This document shows positions 15,463-22,886 of a stretch of DNA of 43,686 nucleotides, piece by piece (the first letter of the stretch is position 1; every line of letters begins with the position of its first letter). This stretch comes from Piscirickettsia litoralis. GTDB taxonomy: Bacteria > Pseudomonadota > Gammaproteobacteria > Piscirickettsiales > Piscirickettsiaceae. A program made the translations under genes and the position numbers. The DNA lies in the NCBI RefSeq assembly GCF_001720395.1, contig NZ_MDTU01000005.1:1-43686 (forward strand), in the 5' to 3' direction. Under the pieces are notes generated by a model. The model worked only from the letters and a program-made list of their open reading frames with translations, did not search any database and had not been told where the DNA came from.

Positions 15463-15693
15463 CACCTCTTAAAACCATCCTTAAAGCCTCGTTCTCGCCT
15501 AACTTGATGAAAGGTATGGGTTTTTCATTTTGTCGGCTTATAGGCGTAGAAAAGGCGATTTAGGCAATATGTTGTATTTGATCAAAATTTGTACAGTTTT
15601 GGTTTGCATTAGTGCTCAGTGACGTTTTTTAGGTTGTCCACATAGTTACCCACACGCTATGCACCGAAATTGTGGGTTAGTTTTTGGGGGTGA
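15463..15693. other. Non-coding stretch with two DnaA-box-like sites
   Basis: No gene is visible. TTGTCCACA (15634-15642) is a DnaA box variant and TTACCCACA (15646-15654) a weaker one, 12 bases apart in the same orientation. A GC-rich inverted segment near 15530-15565 (GGCTTATAGGC, AGGCGATTTAGGC) gives imperfect repeats of GGCNTATAGGC type. This could be a DnaA-binding accessory part of the plasmid origin, but it is 1.2 kb from the iterons. Confidence 0.4.
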
Positions 15694-15722
15694 TTGTTGA
15701 TATTAGTGCGGCGAAGTATAAT
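15694..15722 (+). promoter_or_regulatory. Promoter of the first small-protein/two-TM pair
   Basis: TTGTTG (15694-15699), a 17-base spacer and a perfect TATAAT (15717-15722) on the plus strand. The first gene starts at 15794 after AAAGGAG. This is one of the best promoters in the window, so this cargo is probably expressed in the plasmid state. Confidence 0.75.
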
Positions 15723-15793
15723 GTAAATGATAAAAGGTGATTAGCTAGAGTTTTAAGCAATGTTGCTGACGATGTAATCAAAGGAGAATAACA

Positions 15794-16009
15794 ATGGTCC
15801 CTAAAGAGTTTAAAAAAGTAGAAATGGACCTTGACCCAAACACGCTCAAGCAGATTGAGTATTTGACTCAACAACTGAAGTTAAAAAATGGTGCGCAAGC
15901 CATAGGCTCTGCTGTAAGACTTATGAATGAATTGATTAACATGAAAAGTGTTACTGTTGAAGACCAGGATGGAATTACTAGACAGCTTAAATTTTCAGAG
16001 GCTCGATGA
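15794..16009 (+). CDS. Small soluble protein, copy 1 of the pair
   Basis: 71 residues. Residues 16-65 (LKQIEYLTQQLKLKNGAQAIGSAVRLMNELI and a following strand pair) align with the C-terminal half of the protein at 16332, with NGAxA and a final R-x-LKF/LNI strand in common. The helix-helix layout after a short strand recalls ribbon-helix-helix proteins, but this is only a resemblance. AAAGGAG stands 8 bases before the ATG. The next gene, a two-TM protein, starts at the base after its stop. Confidence 0.65.
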   Translation: MVPKEFKKVEMDLDPNTLKQIEYLTQQLKLKNGAQAIGSAVRLMNELINMKSVTVEDQDGITRQLKFSEAR

Positions 16010-16285
16010 ATGAGCACTATTAACTTAGGCGCGAGTGAGCCACAAGAAGAAGAATCTTTTAACCTTGATGTGGTTAAAGAGCAGAACAAGCATGAGTTGA
16101 GCAAAGTCCGACTTACATTTGCGAAATATGTTTTGATAGTCGCCTTTCTTACTTTGCTTGGAATGGTTGCTGTTGAAATTTGGTTGCCCGGTACACCAGC
16201 AACAATTACAGGACCTATCATATTGCTTGCAAGTAACGTCATAACTCTAGTTTTAGGTTATTACTTTGGTAAAGGCGGCGACTGA
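16010..16285 (+). CDS. Two-TM membrane protein, copy 1 of the pair
   Basis: 91 residues: an acidic cytosolic N-terminus (about 1-38), TM1 at about 39-58, a short Pro/Gly loop and TM2 at about 69-86 ending GYYFGKGGD. The same architecture, with a YYF ending, returns in the protein at 16724. The layout suggests a small inner-membrane protein with both ends inside. Holin, exclusion protein or membrane effector are possible, none proven. It is coupled to the gene upstream with no gap. Confidence 0.65.
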   Translation: MSTINLGASEPQEEESFNLDVVKEQNKHELSKVRLTFAKYVLIVAFLTLLGMVAVEIWLPGTPATITGPIILLASNVITLVLGYYFGKGGD

Positions 16286-16331
16286 CAAAAAATAAAGCTT
16301 GTGAAAAATTATTTTTATGTTGAGGTAAGCA

Positions 16332-16724
16332 ATGGAAGATGCACCAAAGAAAAATAAACAGCAAAGGCTAAGAAAACGTGTTGTTAAAAAAGCAGCAGCG
16401 AAAAAGATTGGAGGGTCTAAAAAAGCAGCGGCTAGGAAAGCGGGTAAGTTTAAGCCAACAGCACTTCAAGAATTATTAAGTAAGTCAAAAGAAAAAGTCA
16501 CTGTCCAAGAAAATCAATCTGTTAAAATCGACATGAGTGCTAAAACTGTTCAGCAATTACAAGGAATACAAGAATTACTTAAGGCCGAAAATGGTGCTGA
16601 TGCTTTACGTCAAGTTGTTGAGGCTATGGCTTCGATTTTGGTCCTAAGTGGCAAGAAAGGTTCTATTGAAATTGAAAGTAAGAGTGGTAGGCGCGTCAAG
16701 CTTAATATACCTGGATGGAACTAA
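16332..16724 (+). CDS. Small soluble protein, copy 2, with basic N-terminal extension
   Basis: 130 residues. The first ~45 are extremely basic (Lys/Arg/Ala repeats such as KKAAAKK), like a histone H1-type tail, and should bind nucleic acid. Residues 75-125 (LQGIQELLKAENGADALRQVVEAMASI, then GSIEIESKSGRRVKLNI) parallel the whole 71-residue protein at 15794. GAGGT lies 6 bases before the ATG. It overlaps the next gene by one base (TAATG), as in a coupled pair. Confidence 0.65.
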   Translation: MEDAPKKNKQQRLRKRVVKKAAAKKIGGSKKAAARKAGKFKPTALQELLSKSKEKVTVQENQSVKIDMSAKTVQQLQGIQELLKAENGADALRQVVEAMASILVLSGKKGSIEIESKSGRRVKLNIPGWN

Positions 16725-16984
16725 TGGCTAATAGCATTAACTATGATGATATAGAAAAAACTAATATACCATTGGAAGTGATGACACCAAATGAGGAGAT
16801 TACCCCTAAACATAAAGCAAGTATGGCAATAGGCTTTTCTCTTGGTATTGCACTCCTATTTTTAATCTGCATTGTTCTCTATGCTTGGCGACCAGACAAA
16901 AATGGTCCCATATTAGAAATAGCGAAAATTGGTCTACTGCCATTAGTTGCGAGTATTGTCGCTTATTATTTTAGTCGCAACTAA
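16724..16984 (+). CDS. Two-TM membrane protein, copy 2 of the pair
   Basis: 86 residues from the ATG that overlaps the preceding stop; a start three codons upstream exists but lacks a site. An acidic N-terminus (1-32) is followed by TM1 (about 36-56), a charged loop (RPDKNGP) and TM2 (about 66-83) ending AYYFSRN. It shares layout with the protein at 16010 but little exact sequence, so an old duplication or two related cassettes is the best reading. Confidence 0.65.
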   Translation: MANSINYDDIEKTNIPLEVMTPNEEITPKHKASMAIGFSLGIALLFLICIVLYAWRPDKNGPILEIAKIGLLPLVASIVAYYFSRN

Positions 16985-17021
16985 GAATAGGAGCTATGGA
17001 AAATATGTGAAAACTAGAGTA

Positions 17022-17279
17022 TCACCACTCAAACTCTAACTGCCGAGACTCAAACAAATCTAATTGGTTTTTAGAGCCTGTATCGAGCTGATAGTGGTAA
17101 TAGCCCTTCTTTCCCTTCCATGAGCGGATGCTGTAGCCTTCTTTGCGTAATTGGCATATGAAGGTAGGTAGGCAGTGGCCGAAACCTAATTCGTAAGCCT
17201 TGGGGCGTGTCAGCTCTTCGCCTGATTGGAGGAGTTCGAGAATTTTGTGGGTTGTTGAGGGCATTGGTATACTTAGCAT
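17022..17279 (-). CDS. Helix-turn-helix (HTH_39-like) protein
   Basis: 85 residues. HKILELLQSGEELTRPKAYELGFG, then LPTFICQLRKEGYSI (about 11-50), fits the winged-helix HTH_39 type common in phages, with a basic wing SWKGKKGYY. The C-terminus is DLFESRQLEFEW. The start may be at 17279 or five codons later at 17264; no strong ribosome site decides. It stands alone, opposite to its neighbours. DNA binding is likely, the target unknown. Confidence 0.65.
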   Translation of the reverse strand: MLSIPMPSTTHKILELLQSGEELTRPKAYELGFGHCLPTFICQLRKEGYSIRSWKGKKGYYHYQLDTGSKNQLDLFESRQLEFEW

Positions 17280-17316
17280 TTGAAACTTACTATAAATTTA
17301 CTTTTTTCTTTAGAGA

Positions 17317-17748
17317 GTGTCAAAATCAAATATGATTAAACCTAGTGATAATGCTGCTTATAGATACCCTGTATCCGTTAAGGGGGTGGTTTGTGTTGAT
17401 GGAAAAATCCCTTTATTGAAAAATGAGCGTGATGAGTTTGAGCTTCCTGGCGGAAAGCTTGAGCTAGATGAGCAACCTAATGTGTGTGTTGGGCGAGAGA
17501 TAAAAGAAGAGCTTAATATTGATGTTGAAGTGATTGGTATTATTGACTCATGGCTGTACCATATTGATGGTGATACACATGTTCTTATTGTCACCTACGC
17601 ATGCAGGACTAACAATAAAACCTCCGACCTTAAATATAGCTCAGAACATAAAGAGTTAGGTGTGTTTGAACTTGATGAAATTAAGGACTTGGTTATGCCG
17701 GAGGGCTACAAGTCCTCGATAGAAAAGTATAGAGCTAGTTTGTGCTAG
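17317..17748 (+). CDS. Nudix hydrolase
   Basis: 143 residues. The Nudix box runs from Gly46 to Ile68: GGKLELDE, then VGREIKEELNI, giving GX5EX7REUXEE with the usual following Gly replaced by Asn67. Glu61, Glu64 and Glu65 should hold the metal. Nudix enzymes cut nucleoside diphosphates linked to another group; the substrate cannot be told. Start is the GTG at 17317 or the ATG at 17332, neither with a strong site. Its end overlaps the convergent transporter gene by 14 bases. Confidence 0.85.
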   Translation: MSKSNMIKPSDNAAYRYPVSVKGVVCVDGKIPLLKNERDEFELPGGKLELDEQPNVCVGREIKEELNIDVEVIGIIDSWLYHIDGDTHVLIVTYACRTNNKTSDLKYSSEHKELGVFELDEIKDLVMPEGYKSSIEKYRASLC

Positions 17749-18694
17749 CGATGCCGAACAAGATAATAGAAAAAATGAGCATGAAAATAGCTGTGTAATT
17801 AATAACCATCCCCTTCTTACTGGAGTTAATCCACTCACCTTTTACATATGAGCAAACGGTTGAGGCGATGACAATGCAAGACATGAAGCTAATCCATAGA
17901 AACTCTTCACTAAACTTTAGAGTCATTGCATTTGCCCAATTGTATAAAACAACGGAACCAAAATACATTGCTGACATAATTCCGGCGACTTTCACAGATT
18001 TTTTATCTTTTGAAAAGTAATCTATTTTCACTTTGTTGTTTTTTGCGTCCTTTATTTGTGACAATATAAAAACAATCCCACAACTAATAAATATTAATGA
18101 CCAAGGGATGAGCAGTGAAGTAAAGTGATTTGGATAAGACTTTAGATAATCGGAATAATAGCCAATTGCCGCCCCTTGAGATGCACATAAAATGCCAGAG
18201 GCCAATGCTAGAGAAAGCCCTTTCACCCAATTGATGTTTTTTTGAGAGTCGCGAATTGAAAGTGAATATGCATAAAGGGCTATAGCAATGATAAAAATAG
18301 CATAACTCAATGTTATTAATTTATCCTCTGAGAAAAGATAATATTTGCCATTTATGAAAATTGAAAAAAGAGAGCCGGATAATGTCCCGAGAGAAATATT
18401 TATTGCAAAAGGCACCCCTAAACCGATGTATCTCACGCTTTTTGTGAATACAAACATCCCAATCCCGAAGAATATTCCGACTAATAATATTATTAAACTG
18501 TGTTTTAGTGTTAAATAGAAGCTTCCTGACAGTGTTGAGTAAATAAAAATAAGGCTTGGTATTGCGAGAAAAGTGATTGCGGCAAATCGTATCCAAACAA
18601 GGTTAATATCTTTCTGATTGTTTTCAATTGGATAGATGTAGGAGCCATTCGCTAACCCTGCAAATATAGAGATAAATAGTGCAAATATGGACAT
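17735..18694 (-). CDS. RhaT/DMT-type transporter, 10 TM
   Basis: 319 residues, almost all in about ten membrane helices. ANGSYIYPIE near residues 15-24 and VGIFFGIGMFVFTKSVRYIGLGVPFAI (about 72-98, in parts) resemble the L-rhamnose-proton symporter RhaT and related DMT carriers, with an inverted repeat of five helices. The substrate is probably a small polar metabolite or sugar; it cannot be read from sequence. AAGGA stands 7 bases before the ATG and a good promoter is at 18712-18741. It is divergent from the dioxygenase gene. Confidence 0.75.
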   Translation of the reverse strand: MSIFALFISIFAGLANGSYIYPIENNQKDINLVWIRFAAITFLAIPSLIFIYSTLSGSFYLTLKHSLIILLVGIFFGIGMFVFTKSVRYIGLGVPFAINISLGTLSGSLFSIFINGKYYLFSEDKLITLSYAIFIIAIALYAYSLSIRDSQKNINWVKGLSLALASGILCASQGAAIGYYSDYLKSYPNHFTSLLIPWSLIFISCGIVFILSQIKDAKNNKVKIDYFSKDKKSVKVAGIMSAMYFGSVVLYNWANAMTLKFSEEFLWISFMSCIVIASTVCSYVKGEWINSSKKGMVINYTAIFMLIFSIILFGIASTN

Positions 18695-18711
18695 AAAATT
18701 CCTTCTAAGTT

Positions 18712-18741
18712 ATTATAGTTGAAAGTCAATAATGAATACAA
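18712..18741 (-). promoter_or_regulatory. Promoter of the transporter gene
   Basis: On the minus strand TTGTAT (18741-18736) and a perfect TATAAT (18717-18712) are 18 bases apart, 18 bases before the start codon. The divergent dioxygenase gene has no equally clear promoter in the shared 124-base gap, which is very AT-rich. Confidence 0.6.
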
Positions 18742-18818
18742 GATATTATCATATTTGATTTTTAATTTCAAAAACTAGTAGTAAAATTCTAATGTCTATG
18801 CCATGTCGGGGAGTATTT

Positions 18819-19460
18819 ATGCATTGTTACGAAGGGAGAAATGAATCTAATATATTCAATAAACAGGTAAGCCTGTTCAAAAATGTTAGAACCAAAGAGG
18901 AGTTTGTTTCTATATGTAAAAATTTTGGTTCGATTTTGCATCAAAAAGATGATTTTGATAATTCTGGTTCCGTTGAAATTTCCACTCGATTAAATTTAGA
19001 TAAATTGGCCTACCAGAATGTCGAGTTATTTCCTCATACTGATAGAAGTAGTACAGATAATCCTCCTGACTTTGTTGCAATGTGGTTTGAAAAGACTGCC
19101 AAGAAAGGAGGAGAAACAACTTTATTTTTTCCTGATGATCATTTGTTAAAAGATATTGATAATTTAAATTTTTGTGCTAAATTTAGCTCTGAAAATGACA
19201 GTAATAACAAATACTTGCCATTTTATGATCATTCACGTGATTTTTTTAGATTTCGGAATGATGACCATATTAGTGTTAAGAAAGAAGATGAAGAAAAATT
19301 TAATGAGGTTACTAACATTATTCGGGAAAACACAGTAAAGGTAAAAACACAATGCGGCGATTGTCTCATATTGAGCAATAAATCTGTTTTCCATGGTAGA
19401 TCTAGTTTTATTGGTGATCGGGTTATCCACAGAGTTTTGATAAGGAATTATGATGAGTAA
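18819..19460 (+). CDS. TauD/clavaminate-synthase-like Fe(II)/2-oxoglutarate dioxygenase
   Basis: 213 residues from the ATG at 18819, chosen because GGGGAG lies 6 bases upstream; two earlier ATGs at 18792 and 18798 have no site. The iron facial triad is visible: FPHTD (His73, Asp75) and the distal His192 in SVFHGRSSF, with Arg205 13 residues later as the 2-oxoglutarate anchor. DFVAMWFEKTAKKGGETTLF (about 84-103) is typical of this superfamily. It is shorter than TauD (~280). It would hydroxylate or desaturate a small metabolite. It overlaps the HAD gene by 8 bases. Confidence 0.82.
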   Translation: MHCYEGRNESNIFNKQVSLFKNVRTKEEFVSICKNFGSILHQKDDFDNSGSVEISTRLNLDKLAYQNVELFPHTDRSSTDNPPDFVAMWFEKTAKKGGETTLFFPDDHLLKDIDNLNFCAKFSSENDSNNKYLPFYDHSRDFFRFRNDDHISVKKEDEEKFNEVTNIIRENTVKVKTQCGDCLILSNKSVFHGRSSFIGDRVIHRVLIRNYDE

Positions 19461-20088
19461 GCACATTTTGTTTGATCTTGGAGGGGTTATCGAAAAAATA
19501 TACCCTTCTAGGGTTGTTAAGTCTTTTGATGGGTTGGGAATGGATAAGCCAGAAAATCTATTTACAATTTACGGGCAATCTGAAATTTGTAATAAATTTG
19601 AGACTGGGAGCATAGAGGAAAAGGAATTTATTGAATCTGTTAGAGGGGTATTTAATATTGATGCAAGTGACGATGAGATTATCGCCGCTTGGAACTCAAA
19701 CCAGGGAGGGGTTTCTTCGGAAACTTTCAATACTCTTGTTGACCTTAAGAAAAATGATTTTTCATTGTCTGTTTTATCCAATACGAACCCTACGCACTTC
19801 AAGCTGATTCAAAATCAATTTTTTAGAAACCACGGCGTTCATATGAACTATATGTTTGATAATATCATTCTTTCGTATGAGGTTGGGCTGAGGAAGCCTG
19901 AAGGTGAGATTTTTTCTTTAGCCAAAGAGACTATTGCTGATAAAGATGACAAAATTCTTTTTATTGATGATCTTAAAGATAACTGTGTTAGTGCTGAGGC
20001 ATGCAATATGAGCGTAATGCCTCATGTCACTAATGAAGAGTTAATTGCTGACAAAGTCATTCAGCATGCTCATGCCGTGAGTTTTTAA
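19453..20088 (+). CDS. HAD-family phosphatase (YihX-like)
   Basis: 211 residues. Motif I ILFDLGGVI near the N-terminus (the nucleophile Asp; the +2 position is Gly as in YihX-type proteins rather than Asp), motif II LSNTNP near 115, motif III Lys in RKPEGEIF near 153, motif IV FIDDLKDN near 174. The helical cap falls between motifs I and II. Substrate is likely a small phosphate ester. TAAGGA precedes both ATG 19450 and 19453; spacing favours 19453. It is coupled to the dioxygenase, and its 3' end overlaps the convergent XRE gene by 48 bases. Confidence 0.83.
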   Translation: MSKHILFDLGGVIEKIYPSRVVKSFDGLGMDKPENLFTIYGQSEICNKFETGSIEEKEFIESVRGVFNIDASDDEIIAAWNSNQGGVSSETFNTLVDLKKNDFSLSVLSNTNPTHFKLIQNQFFRNHGVHMNYMFDNIILSYEVGLRKPEGEIFSLAKETIADKDDKILFIDDLKDNCVSAEACNMSVMPHVTNEELIADKVIQHAHAVSF

Positions 20089-21168
20089 TAATTCTTCTCT
20101 TGCCTTGGTAGGTTCGTATATACGTTCTTGAGGCAAGAGGTCCTCATATAAATATGAAACATCACCGGATAAGCAGATAGGCATCTTTTGCTTGGTTATT
20201 TTGTCAATTTCAGAGATTTTTCTGAAAATCTTATCAAAACCATTTTTGACGATACTTTTGGCGATTGGTTCTTGTCTGTATAGCATTTCTTTTAATGTAG
20301 ATGATGCTTCTATGTAAATTCTATTCGGTGATTTTGATATTTCTTCGGACATTTCAGAAAGGTCTGAGTTAAACATGGCAAGTATTTTATTCGACAGTTT
20401 GGTTGGCTTTACAACACCTTCTTTTGCTTCTATAGAATGCCTAATTGCTTGCCAGCCTAGCCATAAGTTACCGCCTTCATCTGCTATCGGAAAGCCTAAG
20501 CCTTGTGTTTTTTTAATGGTTTCACCTTGGTTAGTGCTATGACTAATTGAAAGACCATCATTTATAGTAACACATATTCCGTTTCGTCCTTTAAAGTGGG
20601 CTAGATAATCGCTTTTCCAATCGGCTTCTATAATTGCATAGCAAAACTCGTTATTGGCTATTTTCTTTAATTCTTCTCTCTGTTTTCTAAACTCGTATTC
20701 CTGGATAGAAATAAAAACAGCAACATCTTGCATGTCGATATTTTCATCTATAGATGTTATAGCTGATTTAAGATTATCAATAATCTCAAATGGGTCATGA
20801 CTACAGCTTATAGTAAATTCTGAGGTTGATTTACTGCATCTTTTATTTCCTTTTTTTAGTAATGAGCAAAATGTAACACTACTGGTTGAAATAAAGGTGG
20901 CTAAATACTTAGCATCATTAAGTGTTTTTTCTAATTTTGGCGGAGCATAGGTTTTGTTTAGTATTTCTGCAGGGGTTGTATTTAGAGCTTCGGATATTTG
21001 TATAAGTTTAGTAACTCCAAAGTCTCTTTTTCCTTGGAGTATAGGGGTTAATGTAGGATAACTAACTTTAGATTTATCTGCTAGATTTTGCTTGGACATT
21101 GGGGGGGAGCAATTATTCATTAAAAAAACTATATTATCGGCAATTCGCTTTAATTGTCTTTTTGTCAT
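20041..21168 (-). CDS. XRE regulator fused to a BadF-like sugar-kinase-fold domain
   Basis: 375 residues from the ATG at 21168, which has AGGA just upstream; a frame to 21213 exists but would cover the divergent promoter. Residues ~25-68 are an XRE helix-turn-helix (SKQNLADKSKVSYPTLTPILQGKRDFG, in parts). From ~85 on there is an ASKHA-type domain of the BadF/N-acetylglucosamine kinase group: GLGFPIADEGGNLWLGWQAIR (about 223-243) is its ADP-side block. The first phosphate-binding loop, normally DGGGTKT, is here FISTSSVTF, so catalysis may be lost and the domain may be a ligand sensor. It is placed like a phage repressor, divergent from the O/P replication genes; control of the metabolic cargo is the alternative. 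Confidence 0.75.
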   Translation of the reverse strand: MTKRQLKRIADNIVFLMNNCSPPMSKQNLADKSKVSYPTLTPILQGKRDFGVTKLIQISEALNTTPAEILNKTYAPPKLEKTLNDAKYLATFISTSSVTFCSLLKKGNKRCSKSTSEFTISCSHDPFEIIDNLKSAITSIDENIDMQDVAVFISIQEYEFRKQREELKKIANNEFCYAIIEADWKSDYLAHFKGRNGICVTINDGLSISHSTNQGETIKKTQGLGFPIADEGGNLWLGWQAIRHSIEAKEGVVKPTKLSNKILAMFNSDLSEMSEEISKSPNRIYIEASSTLKEMLYRQEPIAKSIVKNGFDKIFRKISEIDKITKQKMPICLSGDVSYLYEDLLPQERIYEPTKAREELLKTHGMSMLNDFVSN

Positions 21169-21196
21169 TTGTCCTATTATCCTCTCTTGTTTATGA

Positions 21197-21224
21197 TTGA
21201 CATAGAATATCATCCATGTAAAAT
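21197..21224 (+). promoter_or_regulatory. Consensus promoter with dyads before the O/P operon
   Basis: TTGACA (21197-21202), 16-base spacer and TAAAAT (21219-21224). It is flanked by inverted CCTCTC (21181-21186) and GAGAGG (21230-21235) and contains ATGAT...ATCAT arms. This is the best candidate PR-like early promoter and operator region for the divergent XRE protein. Confidence 0.7.
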
Positions 21225-21481
21225 TATATGAGAGGAATAATTATATATGATTATTTGAGTCATATCAACAAACTTCACAAGCAGCATGGAAATAAGAAAA
21301 ATAATGAACAACCAGTTAAATAACCAGAGCAATAAAGGCTTAGAGCTACATTGCATAGTTTTTATCTTTTATGATTATGCTGATGAAGCATGCAAAAAAT
21401 ATCAGCACTTCTATCACAAATTATCCCTTTAATTTTTTGTCGAGCTATTTATTTTTATCTTTGATATTAGGGGGTGGAGTT
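21225..21481 (+). other. Leader region before the O-like gene
   Basis: 257 bases between the promoter and the first supported codon. A 48-codon frame (21286-21432) and the upstream part of a 73-codon frame (from 21371) exist, but both lack ribosome sites and recognisable content. A cro- or N-like gene would be expected here in a lambdoid layout; I cannot support one. Confidence 0.3.
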
Positions 21482-22886
21482 GTGTTACACCAATTAAAAA
21501 GTTCAATTGTTCCGTTTGTATCTGCGCTTGATTATCATGGCGATATTTTTTGTCATTCGTGGAAACATCATTTGAAAAAAATTAACTTCTAAGGGAGTAG
21601 AGAAGGTTGATCAAGAATCTGGTCTTGTATTGGCTTCAATTGTTTATCTTTATCGAGCTGTTCGTTCAGAAGATGGATTAATGCTACAACATTTCGAGGG
21701 AGATATTCTTAAGACGAGTTATTCGTTTTTATCAAATCGAATAGGGCTGTCTATTGATTCAGTTAAGGCGGCAACAAAACGATTAGAAGTTGATCATCAA
21801 GTTATTAAAAGACACATTAAAAAAGTTAAGGGCGAAGATGGAGGGTTTAAAAGCTCAGAGCTTTATATTGAAATTAACCCCGAACGTCTTGCTGAAATTA
21901 CTATCACCGACCCTTATCAATCCACCGACCCTGGAAAATTACAGGGTCGGCTAGAAAAAGTGTTAAAAGCTGGAAAGCCGCATGATACGGGCGATTGCGC
22001 CGAACCGGTAAAATTACGGGGTCGGTCAAATTTGTCACCGACCCTGGAAAATTACGCGGTTAATAAAGATATTAATAATAATAAAATTATTAATATCCCC
22101 CCTATAGTCCCCCCAAGGGTGGACGAGTTGTTGAGTCGATCAGATGAGTTACTTGAGTTGATCAAGGAGCACGATATTCAACACTGTGGTCTTAGGCTTG
22201 AAGCCGAAGCGTTTTTAACTCACTACACCTCAAAGCCTAACGACATTACTGACTGGCATGCAAAGTTCAGAGGTTGGTTTGTTAACAAAGCAATGAAGCA
22301 GGTTGAGGAAAAACAGAGAGCTAGTTCTGCAACGTGTCAGCAAGAGAACACAGTTGAAGATGTAGACAAGGCTAATCCCCAAGAGAAAGGCGCTCAGAAT
22401 CAAAAATGCGAGATGTCAGGGGGTGATGAAACTACAAGCAAGAAGGAAAGAGCAAAACCAGTTCCCAAGCCAGAGATATTTAAACGGTTCTTTGCTGAAT
22501 ATCCAGCTACGCGCAGAGGTGGGACTGATGCATGGGCTTGGAAAAAATGGAAGAGCTTAAAAATTGATGAGGAAACAGGGCAGAAAATGCTTGCTGATGT
22601 GATAGCGCGCAAACAGCGCGACAGGCTTTGGTTAGAAGGCAAGATTTTTGGAATTACTCGATATTTGAAAGAAAAAATATGGTTAACCCCAATTGATGAA
22701 GGAATTAATCAAAATGCAAACAGCACCAGAAATTTGTCAACAGCTGACCTTTACGAGCAGCAAGTCTATGCAGCCGCCGCCGCAGAGCCAGCCCGACCCA
22801 TCCCTAACCAAGAGGGCGGACCTGGTTTTTGCAAAGCTGACGGCTCTATATTCGATGTTCAGCAAACAAGTGACGGTGGTTGGTGA
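21482..22886 (+). CDS. Lambda O-like replication initiator, frame broken at an A7 tract
   Basis: The GTG at 21482 (AGGGGG 7 bases upstream) opens a frame that ends at 21592, while the long frame open from 21576 has no ATG or GTG start, only a TTG at 21630. Skipping one A in the A7 run at 21575-21581 joins them into about 467 residues: CHSWKHHLKK, then LTSKGVEKVDQESGLVLASIVYLY, a natural phage replication N-terminal domain with winged-helix features to ~130. A variable linker (about 135-200) contains the internal origin repeats. The C-terminal block FKRFFAEYPATRRGGTDAWAWKKWKSL and ITRYLKEKIW resembles the end of phage replication O/DnaD-type proteins. A real frameshift, a programmed one or a sequence error are all possible. 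Confidence 0.65.
21925..22063. repeat. Origin-like repeats inside the O-like gene
   Basis: Three 26-base units start at 21925, 22000 and 22038. Units 1 and 3 share CCGACCCTGGAAAATTAC exactly; unit 2 has CCGAACCGGTAAAATTAC. Unit 1 is a 9-bp inverted repeat (CCGACCCTG with CAGGGTCGG). A half copy (CACCGACCC) lies at 21905. Directly after unit 3 comes a very AT-rich segment (22060-22098, repeats of TAATAATA/TTATTAATAT). Iterons plus AT-rich DNA inside the initiator gene is the layout of ori-lambda. Confidence 0.75.

Noticed and set aside
19422-19432. Perfect DnaA box TTATCCACA
   Set aside because: It lies inside the dioxygenase coding sequence, far from either origin, and is single; likely chance.
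21371-21481. Start of the 73-codon frame as a separate small membrane protein
   Set aside because: No ribosome site at 21371, while the GTG at 21482 has one and its product continues naturally into the O-like frame after a one-base shift.
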